From Bacteroidales bacterium (GTDB lineage Bacteria > Bacteroidota > Bacteroidia > Bacteroidales > JAQUTK01), in the NCBI GenBank assembly GCA_028709785.1, contig JAQUTK010000020.1, positions 1 through 64,000 of the forward strand: a DNA stretch of 64,000 nt, in the 5' to 3' direction. Positions 57,119-64,000 of this stretch are shown here, in pieces. The notes below the pieces were generated by a model. That model did no database searches, was not told the DNA's origin, and saw only the letters and a program-made list of their open reading frames with translations. Position numbers and translations under genes: made by a program. The first letter of the stretch is position 1, and the number at the start of each line of letters is the position of its first letter.

Positions 57119-57955
57119 ATGAACAATAAGATCCTTCTATTCACTGTTGTTGTAATTTCAATTCTCAACAGCTGCAAAGACAAACCTATCCAAGAAAACA
57201 GGAAACTGGAATTTACTACGCATGAATCAAAAGACACTATTTATCTTTTTGATACGCATGAAAAAATAGGCTCAGCCTTATCACTCTCATTTACATATCC
57301 GGTTTCTCAAGATTCCCAAGATAGCCTTGGGCAGCTCCAACACGCGTTTATCTCTCTCTTCCTGGGTGAAGAATATGCTAATCAGACACCCGATATCGCT
57401 ATAGATCAGTATGTCAAAAAGTTTCAAAGCCAGAAAGCAAGTCTGGAAGAAGAGTACACTCAGCTATGTGAATATGCTAAAGAGGACAAACTGGAGCCAA
57501 GGAAAGACCTCGGATATTTCATGTCTGTCAAAGACTCCGTTATCTATAATGAGAACGGGATACTTTCCTTATTAGTTACCACCAGTTCTTATACCGGAGG
57601 AGCGCATGGTTCAACAACAAAGAAAGTACGGACGCTGACAACAAAGGGGACAATACTTACAGAAGACGATATCTTCGCAGAAAACTATACGGATGATTTA
57701 AAAAACATACTCGTTGATAAGTTGCTTATTCAGAACAAAGCAAAAGACATCAACGAATTGTCTGAATTGGGCTTTATCTTTACAGAAGGTATTGTTCCGA
57801 ACGGCAACTTTTATGTCACAAAGGAAGGTATAACCTATGTGTATGGAGCCTATGAAATTGCCTGCTATGCAATCGGAATTAGTGAAGTGTTTTTACCCTT
57901 TGATGATATCCGGATCTTGCTTCGGAAAAAGAGCCCTATCTCTTTTTTACTCTAA
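57119..57955 (+). CDS. DUF3298/DUF4163-type lipoprotein
   Basis: A 278-residue predicted lipoprotein (signal ending LNS-Cys19). The TSSYTGGAHGSTTKKVRTLTTKG block is the landmark of the DUF4163/DUF3298 (PdaC/RsiV-like) fold, and the C-terminal part (FYVTKEGITYVYGAYEIACYAIG, in outline) fits DUF3298. Such proteins include envelope sensors such as RsiV, which binds lysozyme, but no sigma factor or transmembrane anchor is here, so sensing is unproven. It opens a tight operon with rsmG 12 bases downstream. Confidence 0.82.
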   Translation: MNNKILLFTVVVISILNSCKDKPIQENRKLEFTTHESKDTIYLFDTHEKIGSALSLSFTYPVSQDSQDSLGQLQHAFISLFLGEEYANQTPDIAIDQYVKKFQSQKASLEEEYTQLCEYAKEDKLEPRKDLGYFMSVKDSVIYNENGILSLLVTTSSYTGGAHGSTTKKVRTLTTKGTILTEDDIFAENYTDDLKNILVDKLLIQNKAKDINELSELGFIFTEGIVPNGNFYVTKEGITYVYGAYEIACYAIGISEVFLPFDDIRILLRKKSPISFLL

Positions 57956-57967
57956 CTTAAGAAGACA

Positions 57968-58588
57968 ATGGAACAGATCATTCACTATTTCCCGGAACTT
58001 TCAGCTAAACAAAAAGAACAAATGCAGGCATTACAAGGTTTGTATGCGGACTGGAACACAAAGATCAATGTCATTTCGCGAAAAGACATTGACAATCTTT
58101 ACGAGCGGCACATCCTTCATTCGCTCGGCATTGCGAAAGTAATCAGGTTCAAGCCCGGCACCTCCTTGATGGATGTAGGGACAGGTGGCGGATTTCCGGC
58201 TATTCCCCTGGCTATCTATTTCCCGGAATGTCATTTTCATCTCGTGGACAGCATCGGCAAAAAACTCAAAGTCGCATCAGAAATAAGTAACGCGATCGGA
58301 CTTACCAACACCACCTTCCGTCATTGCCGTGCAGAAGAAGAACAGACAAAGTTTGATTTTATAATCAGCCGTGCCGTAATGCCTTTAAACGATCTGGTCA
58401 AGATCACGCAAAAGAATATACGAAAAGAGCAAATGAATGCATTACCGAATGGAATAATCTGCCTGAAAGGCGGGGAACTACAAGAGGAAATGGCACAGTA
58501 CATAAAAAAGGCACAACTGTTTCCTTTAAATAATTACTTTCAGGAGGAGTTCTTTGCAACAAAGAAAGTTGTATATTTGCCACTATAG
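57968..58588 (+). CDS. rsmG: 16S rRNA (guanine-527-N7)-methyltransferase
   Basis: A 206-residue SAM-dependent methyltransferase (RsmG/GidB) that modifies G527 of 16S rRNA near the decoding site. The SAM loop is LMDVGTGGGFPAIPLA (67-82), followed by DSIGKKLKVASEISNAIGL and the HCRAEE and ISRAVMPLNDL blocks. Length matches the family. Lies 6 bases before the metallo-hydrolase gene. Confidence 0.96.
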   Translation: MEQIIHYFPELSAKQKEQMQALQGLYADWNTKINVISRKDIDNLYERHILHSLGIAKVIRFKPGTSLMDVGTGGGFPAIPLAIYFPECHFHLVDSIGKKLKVASEISNAIGLTNTTFRHCRAEEEQTKFDFIISRAVMPLNDLVKITQKNIRKEQMNALPNGIICLKGGELQEEMAQYIKKAQLFPLNNYFQEEFFATKKVVYLPL

Positions 58589-58594
58589 ATTTTA

Positions 58595-59236
58595 ATGATG
58601 AAGATAAAACAGTTTGAATTTAATCCCTTTCCTGTCAATTGTTATTTAGTATTTGACGACACAAAACAGGCCGCATTAATTGACGCAGGCATGTGGACTG
58701 AAAAAGAAGAAGAGGAATTGGCGCGTTACATTGAGCAACACGATCTGACTCTCTCCTGTTTATTAAACACACACATGCACTTTGATCACTGCATGGATAA
58801 TGCATTTATTTTTCAGAAATATGGTTTGAGAACAACTGCCCATACAAGAGATGAATTCTTCGTTCAAAATATTGCTCTTCAGGCTGCTCAATTCAACATA
58901 AAACTTAGAAGAGACCCTCAAGAGATTGGTTCGTACATCAATGAAGGCGATGAAATACACTTTGGAAATACAACGCTCAAGGCACTGCATGTACCGGGTC
59001 ACTCACCGGGAAGTATTGTCTATTACTGCGAGAAAGAAGCAGTTATCTTTTCCGGAGATGTCATCTTCAAAAGAAGTGTAGGACGAGCAGACCTTCCGGG
59101 AGGCGACTTTCACACGTTGATAAAGGGAATCAAAGAAAAGCTTCTCCCTCTGCCCGATGAAACGGTGATCTATCCGGGACACGGTCCAAAGACAACCATT
59201 GGCGAGGAAAAAAGATATAATATGTACCTGATATAA
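58595..59236 (+). CDS. Metallo-beta-lactamase-fold hydrolase (glyoxalase II-like)
   Basis: A 213-residue zinc hydrolase. The metal motif is THMHFDH (59-65), with GHSPGSIVYYC and YPGHGPKTTIGEEK further on, the pattern of the hydroxyacylglutathione hydrolase group. It lacks the extra C-terminal domain of classical GloB, so the substrate is uncertain. Two successive ATG codons are possible starts. Cytoplasmic; within the rsmG-recA run. Confidence 0.92.
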   Translation: MMKIKQFEFNPFPVNCYLVFDDTKQAALIDAGMWTEKEEEELARYIEQHDLTLSCLLNTHMHFDHCMDNAFIFQKYGLRTTAHTRDEFFVQNIALQAAQFNIKLRRDPQEIGSYINEGDEIHFGNTTLKALHVPGHSPGSIVYYCEKEAVIFSGDVIFKRSVGRADLPGGDFHTLIKGIKEKLLPLPDETVIYPGHGPKTTIGEEKRYNMYLI

Positions 59237-59246
59237 TAATTAGACT

Positions 59247-59708
59247 ATGGCTATTCAGATTGGAGACAGGATTCCTGAAATACTCGGTAAAGATCAGGAT
59301 GGTAAGCTGGTTCGCAGCAGCGACTATGCCGGCAAGAAAATTGTATTGTATTTCTATCCGAAAGACAGTACGCCCGGTTGCACAGAAGAAGCATGCAGTT
59401 TCCGTGACAACTACCATACGATGATGCAAAAAGGATACGAAGTACTGGGAGTCAGTGTCGACAGCGCTAAATCGCACAAGCGATTTATTGAAAAGAACGC
59501 CCTGCCTTTCAATCTGATCTCCGACGAGGAACACGAACTCGTGCAACTGTTTGGTGTATGGGGCGAAAAGACGATGGCAGGTCGTAAATATATGGGCATC
59601 TTCAGAACCACCTTTCTCTTTAATGAGCAGGGGATCCTGGAGCAAATCATACATCCAAAGTCTATAAAGACGAAGGAGCATGCCACACAAATACTCGAAA
59701 TTAAATAA
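59247..59708 (+). CDS. bcp: Thioredoxin-dependent thiol peroxidase (BCP/PrxQ type)
   Basis: A 153-residue peroxiredoxin that reduces peroxides using thioredoxin. The peroxidatic cysteine is Cys45 in STPGCTEEAC and the likely resolving cysteine is Cys50, the C-x4-C arrangement of E. coli BCP. FYPKDSTPG and GVSVDSAKSHKRFIEK are typical blocks. It lies 9 bases before recA. Confidence 0.95.
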   Translation: MAIQIGDRIPEILGKDQDGKLVRSSDYAGKKIVLYFYPKDSTPGCTEEACSFRDNYHTMMQKGYEVLGVSVDSAKSHKRFIEKNALPFNLISDEEHELVQLFGVWGEKTMAGRKYMGIFRTTFLFNEQGILEQIIHPKSIKTKEHATQILEIK

Positions 59709-59717
59709 TAAACAGAT

Positions 59718-60743
59718 ATGAAAGAGAAAGAGAACGAGAAACAAGCCGCTGTAAACAACGAAAAGTTGAAGGCTTTACAGACAGCGATGGATAAGATAGA
59801 GAAAAGCTACGGCAAAGGCTCTATCATGAGAATGGGAGAGGAAAACATCGAAGCAATTCCTGTTATCCCGACTGGTTCTATCGGACTAAACGCTGCTTTA
59901 GGAGTAGGCGGTTATCCAAGAGGAAGAGTCATTGAGATCTACGGACCGGAATCATCTGGTAAGACGACATTGGCCATTCATGCCATTGCAGAAGCTCAGA
60001 AAGCAGGTGGTATCGCAGCATTTATTGATGCGGAACATGCTTTCGACCGTTTCTATGCCGAAAAGCTGGGCGTAAAAACCGATGATATCCTCATGTCACA
60101 GCCGGATAATGGTGAACAGGCTTTGGAGATAGCTGAACAACTGATCCGTTCATCTGCGATTGACATCATTGTGATCGATTCTGTTGCCGCACTGACTCCG
60201 AAAGCGGAGATTGAAGGAGATATGGGTGATTCTAAAATGGGATTACAGGCGCGTCTGATGTCTCAGGCATTACGCAAACTCACTTCGGCGATCAGCAAGA
60301 CCAATACGACTTGTATTTTTATCAACCAACTTCGCGATAAGATCGGAGTCATGTTTGGAAACCCGGAGACCACAACCGGAGGTAATGCACTTAAGTTTTA
60401 CGCTTCCGTACGTCTGGATATTCGAAAGATCGGACAGCTGAAAGACGGCGATGACGCCATTGGAAGTCAGACCCGCGTAAAAGTTGTAAAAAACAAGGTG
60501 GCACCTCCTTTCCGCAAAGCAGAATTTGATATCATCTACGGTCAGGGCATCAGCCGCGTCGGCGAGATAATAGATCTGGGTTCGGACTTGAACATCATCA
60601 AGAAAAGCGGTTCATGGTACAGCTATAATGACACCAAACTGGGTCAGGGACGCGAAGCTGCCAAAGATTGCGTCAAAGACAATCCGGAACTGGCTGAAGA
60701 GTTGGAAGGTTTGATATTTGAAGCTCTTAAAACAAAAAAATAA
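59718..60743 (+). CDS. recA: Recombinase RecA
   Basis: A 341-residue ATPase that catalyses strand exchange in recombination and repair. Walker A is GPESSGKT (76-83), and [37 protein letters not shown] (in outline) and [15 protein letters not shown] are strong RecA blocks. No LexA-box-like site was recognised upstream; the gene appears to be read from the operon promoter. A small acidic protein gene follows 8 bases later. Confidence 0.98.
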   Translation: MKEKENEKQAAVNNEKLKALQTAMDKIEKSYGKGSIMRMGEENIEAIPVIPTGSIGLNAALGVGGYPRGRVIEIYGPESSGKTTLAIHAIAEAQKAGGIAAFIDAEHAFDRFYAEKLGVKTDDILMSQPDNGEQALEIAEQLIRSSAIDIIVIDSVAALTPKAEIEGDMGDSKMGLQARLMSQALRKLTSAISKTNTTCIFINQLRDKIGVMFGNPETTTGGNALKFYASVRLDIRKIGQLKDGDDAIGSQTRVKVVKNKVAPPFRKAEFDIIYGQGISRVGEIIDLGSDLNIIKKSGSWYSYNDTKLGQGREAAKDCVKDNPELAEELEGLIFEALKTKK

Positions 60744-60751
60744 ATACGATT

Positions 60752-61084
60752 ATGAAACAAGAAGAGGATCTCATCGAATACAATGATGATGACGCTGTAA
60801 AGTACATTATCAACAGTCTGCCTCAAGAGTTGAAGGAAAAAGTCTCGAAAGAGATTATATACGACTTTCTGGATGTCATCTATGATTTTTATGACAGCAA
60901 AGGTGTGGCTGACGAGAGTCTGGAAGATGAAATTGACATCGATGAAGAAGAGATGACTCAGTTCGTATGCAAAAACGCGCCCAAAAAACTGACCAAACTA
61001 TTTTCTGAAGAAGAAATTCAGTTTATCGTTCAGGGCGAGATTGGCTATTGCGACTCGATCGGATTGTATGAAGACGAAGAATGA
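60752..61084 (+). CDS. Small acidic protein downstream of recA, unknown function
   Basis: A 110-residue, strongly acidic protein with a DEDE-rich middle and end, predicted helical and soluble. I did not recognise a family; the pattern EIIYDFLDVIYDFYDS and FSEEEIQFIVQGEIGYCDS is distinctive. Its stop overlaps the start of the chromate transporter gene (ATGA), so the two are translationally coupled, which hints at a link to that transporter or simply a compact operon. Confidence 0.75.
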   Translation: MKQEEDLIEYNDDDAVKYIINSLPQELKEKVSKEIIYDFLDVIYDFYDSKGVADESLEDEIDIDEEEMTQFVCKNAPKKLTKLFSEEEIQFIVQGEIGYCDSIGLYEDEE

Positions 61085-61635
61085 ATCTACAACTGACACT
61101 CTTTACGACGTTCTTTAAGATTGGAATGTTTACGGTTGGCGGAGGCCTGGCGATGCTTCCGCTGATCGAAAGAGATGTTGTAGACAAACACAAATGGATT
61201 GACAAAAAAGAATTTCTTGATTTGATGACTGTTGCTCAATCCATGCCCGGTATTTTTGCTTTTAACTTCGCCATTCTGATCGGTCACAAGATTGATCAGA
61301 CGAGAGGAAGCGTACTCTGCGGATTAGGCACTGTGATCCCCTCCTTTCTGATCATCCTGGCTATCGCCATCTCCTTCTCCGACTATAAAGACAACGAGTA
61401 TGTCGCCAAAATCTTCAAAGGGATGCGACCTGCCGTCGTGGCTTTGCTTCTGGTTCCACTGATCACAACTGCTAAAGCCTCGCACTTGACTCTAAAGAGT
61501 GGTATCTTAGCAATCGCTGTCGCTTTACTTATTACATTTGCAAACATCAATCCTGTTTATATCATTCTTGCCGTAGCGATATCCAGTATAATCTATGGTA
61601 ACATTGTATATAATAAGAGGAACAAAAAACGATAA
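61081..61635 (+). CDS. Chromate transporter (CHR) family protein, half 1
   Basis: A 184-residue membrane protein with about six hydrophobic segments. FFKIGMFTVGGGLAMLPLIERDVV (in outline) is the CHR landmark, and AQSMPGIFAFNFAILIGH is the related second motif. Full-length ChrA proteins have two such halves; here the halves are separate genes, the usual short-chain CHR pair. Substrate may be chromate, sulfate or another anion; unproven. The two genes are 3 bases apart. Confidence 0.9.
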   Translation: MNLQLTLFTTFFKIGMFTVGGGLAMLPLIERDVVDKHKWIDKKEFLDLMTVAQSMPGIFAFNFAILIGHKIDQTRGSVLCGLGTVIPSFLIILAIAISFSDYKDNEYVAKIFKGMRPAVVALLLVPLITTAKASHLTLKSGILAIAVALLITFANINPVYIILAVAISSIIYGNIVYNKRNKKR

Positions 61636-61638
61636 GTC

Positions 61639-62244
61639 ATGCTGATACTATTCGTGAAACTATTTATTACTTTCTTCAAAATCGGACTCTTTAATTTTGG
61701 AGGAGGGTATGCCATGATACCGCTTATTCAACATGAAATCGTTGAAAAGAACCACTGGATGACAAATAATGAGTTTACGGATATCATCGCTATTTCTCAG
61801 ATGACACCCGGTCCCATCGGAATAAACTCAGCGACCTACGCCGGCTACCAGGCGACGTATAACGAACTAGCCACAGCAACGGTCAGTGGTGAGATGAGTA
61901 GCCTTACACATTATTTACTCAGTATCACAGGATCCTTTATCGCAACCTTTTCGGTTTGCCTCCCCTCTTTTATTCTATTGCTGGCAATCGCGAAGATGCT
62001 GGTGAAATACATGGGCAACAGAAATGTGAAGCAACTGTTTGCCGGACTTCGTCCCGTTATCGTCGGACTCATCGCCGCCTCGGCACTACTGTTGATGGAC
62101 AGTTCGAACTTTGGTTTTGCAACATCCGAGCGAATCATAAGTGTGCTGATCTGTGCAGGAGTGTTTCTGGCCTCCTGGAAATACAAGATAGGACCTATCA
62201 CTCTTCTGATTGCGTCCGGACTTTTGGGACTACTAATTTATTAA
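61639..62244 (+). CDS. Chromate transporter (CHR) family protein, half 2
   Basis: A 201-residue membrane protein, partner of the preceding gene. FFKIGLFNFGGGYAMIPLIQHEIVEKN (in outline) and the second motif AISQMTPGPIGINSATYAGY are present. The two halves probably assemble as an antiparallel heterodimer. Next gene is rnpA, 13 bases on. Confidence 0.9.
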   Translation: MLILFVKLFITFFKIGLFNFGGGYAMIPLIQHEIVEKNHWMTNNEFTDIIAISQMTPGPIGINSATYAGYQATYNELATATVSGEMSSLTHYLLSITGSFIATFSVCLPSFILLLAIAKMLVKYMGNRNVKQLFAGLRPVIVGLIAASALLLMDSSNFGFATSERIISVLICAGVFLASWKYKIGPITLLIASGLLGLLIY

Positions 62245-62257
62245 TGACTGAAACAGA

Positions 62258-62644
62258 ATGAATCCAATTAACGGCTTCTGCAAAGAAGAACGACTCTGCG
62301 GGAAAACAAGTATTGACACCCTTTTTCAAAAAGGAAAGGGATTTATCGTGTATCCCTTCCGCGTGGTTTGGCTGACAGTGCCGAAAAAAGGAGAATTCCC
62401 TTGCGAACTGCTCATCAGCGTACCTAAAAGAAAGTTCAAACGTGCCAACAAACGTAACCGCATCAAGCGATGTGTCCGCGAAGCTTACCGACTCAACAAA
62501 GGAGTGCTTTATCAGGCACTGGAAAAGAAAGAGTACAATCTTCAGGTGGCGCTACTATATCTCGACAGCACGATTCTGGAATCACCTGAGTTTGATGTTC
62601 AGATGAAAACCATATTCAACAATCTGATCCAACGAATCCCATGA
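62258..62644 (+). CDS. rnpA: Ribonuclease P protein component
   Basis: A 128-residue basic protein that helps RNase P RNA process tRNA 5' ends. The landmark is the RNR block [25 protein letters not shown] (residues about 54-78, in outline). Its stop overlaps the yidD start (ATGA). The usual rpmH gene is not next to it, as is common in this phylum. Confidence 0.95.
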   Translation: MNPINGFCKEERLCGKTSIDTLFQKGKGFIVYPFRVVWLTVPKKGEFPCELLISVPKRKFKRANKRNRIKRCVREAYRLNKGVLYQALEKKEYNLQVALLYLDSTILESPEFDVQMKTIFNNLIQRIP

Positions 62645-62862
62645 AAAAGATGTTCACATGGCTTTTGCTACTCCCGGTTTATTTTTACAAAGGATGCATT
62701 TCGCCTCTGACACCCGCTTCATGCCGTTTCACTCCCACTTGTTCGGAGTACGCCGTTCAGGCACTCAAAAAACACGGTCCGCTCAAAGGCGGCTGGCTCA
62801 CTATCAAACGTATCAGCCGTTGTCATCCCTGGGGTGGAAGCGGATATGATCCTGTGCCATGA
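62641..62862 (+). CDS. yidD: YidD family membrane protein insertion factor
   Basis: A 73-residue protein that assists YidC-dependent membrane insertion. It has one hydrophobic N-terminal segment, then the family blocks [23 protein letters not shown] (in outline) and [18 protein letters not shown]. It overlaps rnpA upstream and tatD downstream, so the three are translated as a coupled set. Confidence 0.96.
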   Translation: MKKMFTWLLLLPVYFYKGCISPLTPASCRFTPTCSEYAVQALKKHGPLKGGWLTIKRISRCHPWGGSGYDPVP

Positions 62863-63512
62863 CATACTTCAACGCACATACCCATCAACAGAGCGAAGAG
62901 GAAGATTGTATCACGCTCGTCAACCTGGAGATTCAGGTAAGACTCCTGACTGATTTCCCTGAGCCCGATTCCCGTGCCATCTACTCTTGCGGCATTCATC
63001 CCCGGGCCATTCCTGAGAGATGGGAAAAAGATCTTCAGACACTCGCATTGCTGCTGCAACAAAAGAAGTGCTCAGCCTTGGGAGAATGCGGACTTGACAA
63101 ACTCAGCGACACACCTATCGAACTTCAGGAAAAAGTATTCAACGCTCAAATCACGCTTGCCCACACACACCACCTCCCATTGATTATTCATTGTGTGAAA
63201 GCCTTTGATCAGTTGCTCTCCATTCGCAAGAAACACGCACACAGTTGTCCCATGATTATTCACGGATATCGCGGAGGTACAGGGCTTACCTCTCAACTCC
63301 TGAAAGAAAACAATCTCTTTTTTTCATTTGGCGCCAACTACTCCACCGAATCCTTAAAGATGGTCCCTCCTGAACGGCTTTTTATCGAGACAGACATCTC
63401 TCCTCTCTCCATCATTACCCTCTACAGACAAGTCGCCTCCACACTACAAATAAGTGAGCAACTGCTTGCAGAACAAATACTCAGCAACAAAAAAAGAGTC
63501 TTTCCTTTGTGA
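62859..63512 (+). CDS. tatD: TatD family hydrolase
   Basis: A 217-residue metal-dependent hydrolase, shorter than the usual 260 residues of E. coli TatD. Likely ligands are His7/His9 (NAHTHQ), Glu76 (GECGLD), His111 (IIHCVK), His135 (IIHGYRG) and Asp179 (FIETDISP). Family members act as DNases or D-tyrosyl-tRNA deacylase-like enzymes. The last gene of the operon before tyrS. Confidence 0.92.
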   Translation: MTYFNAHTHQQSEEEDCITLVNLEIQVRLLTDFPEPDSRAIYSCGIHPRAIPERWEKDLQTLALLLQQKKCSALGECGLDKLSDTPIELQEKVFNAQITLAHTHHLPLIIHCVKAFDQLLSIRKKHAHSCPMIIHGYRGGTGLTSQLLKENNLFFSFGANYSTESLKMVPPERLFIETDISPLSIITLYRQVASTLQISEQLLAEQILSNKKRVFPL

Positions 63513-63537
63513 TAATAAGGGATATGTCGTACTTTTG
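63506..63537 (+). promoter_or_regulatory. Promoter of tyrS
   Basis: TTTG (63506-63509), 20 bases, then a perfect TACTTTTG (63530-63537). The -33 box overlaps the end of tatD, and the start codon lies 31 bases after the -7 box. Confidence 0.8.
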
Positions 63538-63567
63538 CACCTCATATTACTAAATAGAACTCATTCG

Positions 63568-64000
63568 ATGAACTTTGTAGAAGAACTAAGATGGCGTGGC
63601 ATGCTGCAAGACATGATGCCCGGTACAGAAGAACTGCTTGAAAAAGAAAAAATATCCGCATATCTGGGCATCGACCCAACTGCCGACTCTTTACATATCG
63701 GACACTTATGTGGTGTGATGATGTTGCGGCATCTGCAACGTTGCGGACACAAGCCATTGGCTCTGATCGGTGGAGCGACCGGTATGATCGGCGATCCCTC
63801 CGGCAAGTCTGCCGAGAGAAACCTACTGGATGAAGCGACCTTACACCATAACGAGGAGTGCATCAAAAACCAATTGGCCAAGTTTCTGGATTTCGAATCA
63901 GATGTTCCCAACAAAGCCGAGCTGGTCAACAACTACGACTGGATGAAAGACTTCACCTTTCTCGAGTTTGCACGTACAGTAGGCAAACATATCACGGTCA
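63568..64000 (+). CDS. tyrS: Tyrosyl-tRNA synthetase, N-terminal part (3' end outside window)
   Basis: Class I synthetase that charges tRNA-Tyr. The visible 144 residues include the catalytic motifs [16 protein letters not shown] (HIGH at 43-46) and [16 protein letters not shown]. The KMSKS loop and the anticodon-binding part lie past the window end. Confidence 0.96.
   Translation, partial: MNFVEELRWRGMLQDMMPGTEELLEKEKISAYLGIDPTADSLHIGHLCGVMMLRHLQRCGHKPLALIGGATGMIGDPSGKSAERNLLDEATLHHNEECIKNQLAKFLDFESDVPNKAELVNNYDWMKDFTFLEFARTVGKHITV

Overview
The window is a stretch of Bacteroidetes chromosome, most likely order Bacteroidales. The signs are a merged str-S10-spc-alpha ribosomal cluster containing map and infA, a SufBCDS operon next to cvpA, zinc-ligand-poor S14 and L36, a DUF3467 gene beside rpsL, and many promoter elements of the Bacteroidetes type (TTTG or TTG, a gap of about 19-20 bases, then TAnnTTTG). 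The gene set resembles Parabacteroides or Dysgonomonadaceae relatives, but genus cannot be fixed from sequence alone.

Left part (1-19.5 kb). The 3' part of glnS, a TPR gene and a dedA gene run rightward and meet recO. Next come tRNA-Glu with rpsT, ending at a strong terminator, then a four-gene unit gyrB-ldcA-M28 peptidase-sufE. The sufE terminator lies inside the 3' end of the convergent rnhB. Leftward genes follow: rnhB, a hemolysin III-like membrane protein, two exported TldD/TldE-type proteins, and a two-gene pectin unit. That unit pairs a CE12 rhamnogalacturonan acetylesterase with a 1397-residue protein joining a GH28 and a GH106 domain, so one short operon could deacetylate and cut a rhamnogalacturonan-type polymer.

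Middle accessory part (19.5-27.7 kb). A gene-free stretch of about 740 bases carries a perfect 28-base palindrome and 22-base direct repeats. It is followed by two related exported thioredoxin-fold proteins on either side of an FtsX/MacB-like permease. Broken pieces of thioredoxin-type genes and a 22-base direct repeat flank the permease, pointing to recombination among tandem copies. The second thioredoxin protein has three N-terminal G-x-W units and a lipobox. The first has one unit and Ser in place of the lipobox Cys.

Right part (27.7-64 kb). Leftward: cvpA-sufB-sufC-sufD-sufS; rimP-nusA-infB with its own promoter and terminator; and the ribosomal cluster from rpsL to rplQ (about 18 kb), with a good promoter before rpsL and a terminator after rplQ. 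DUF3467 precedes rpsL, but rpoBC, its frequent neighbour in this phylum, is not there. Rightward: a closely packed run of a DUF3298 lipoprotein, rsmG, a metallo-beta-lactamase-fold hydrolase, bcp, recA, a small acidic protein, two half-size chromate transporter proteins, rnpA, yidD and tatD, then tyrS (cut by the window end) with its own promoter.

No CRISPR array, intact insertion sequence, prophage or obvious defence system was seen. The most unusual material is the 19.5-27.7 kb region and the GH28-GH106 protein.
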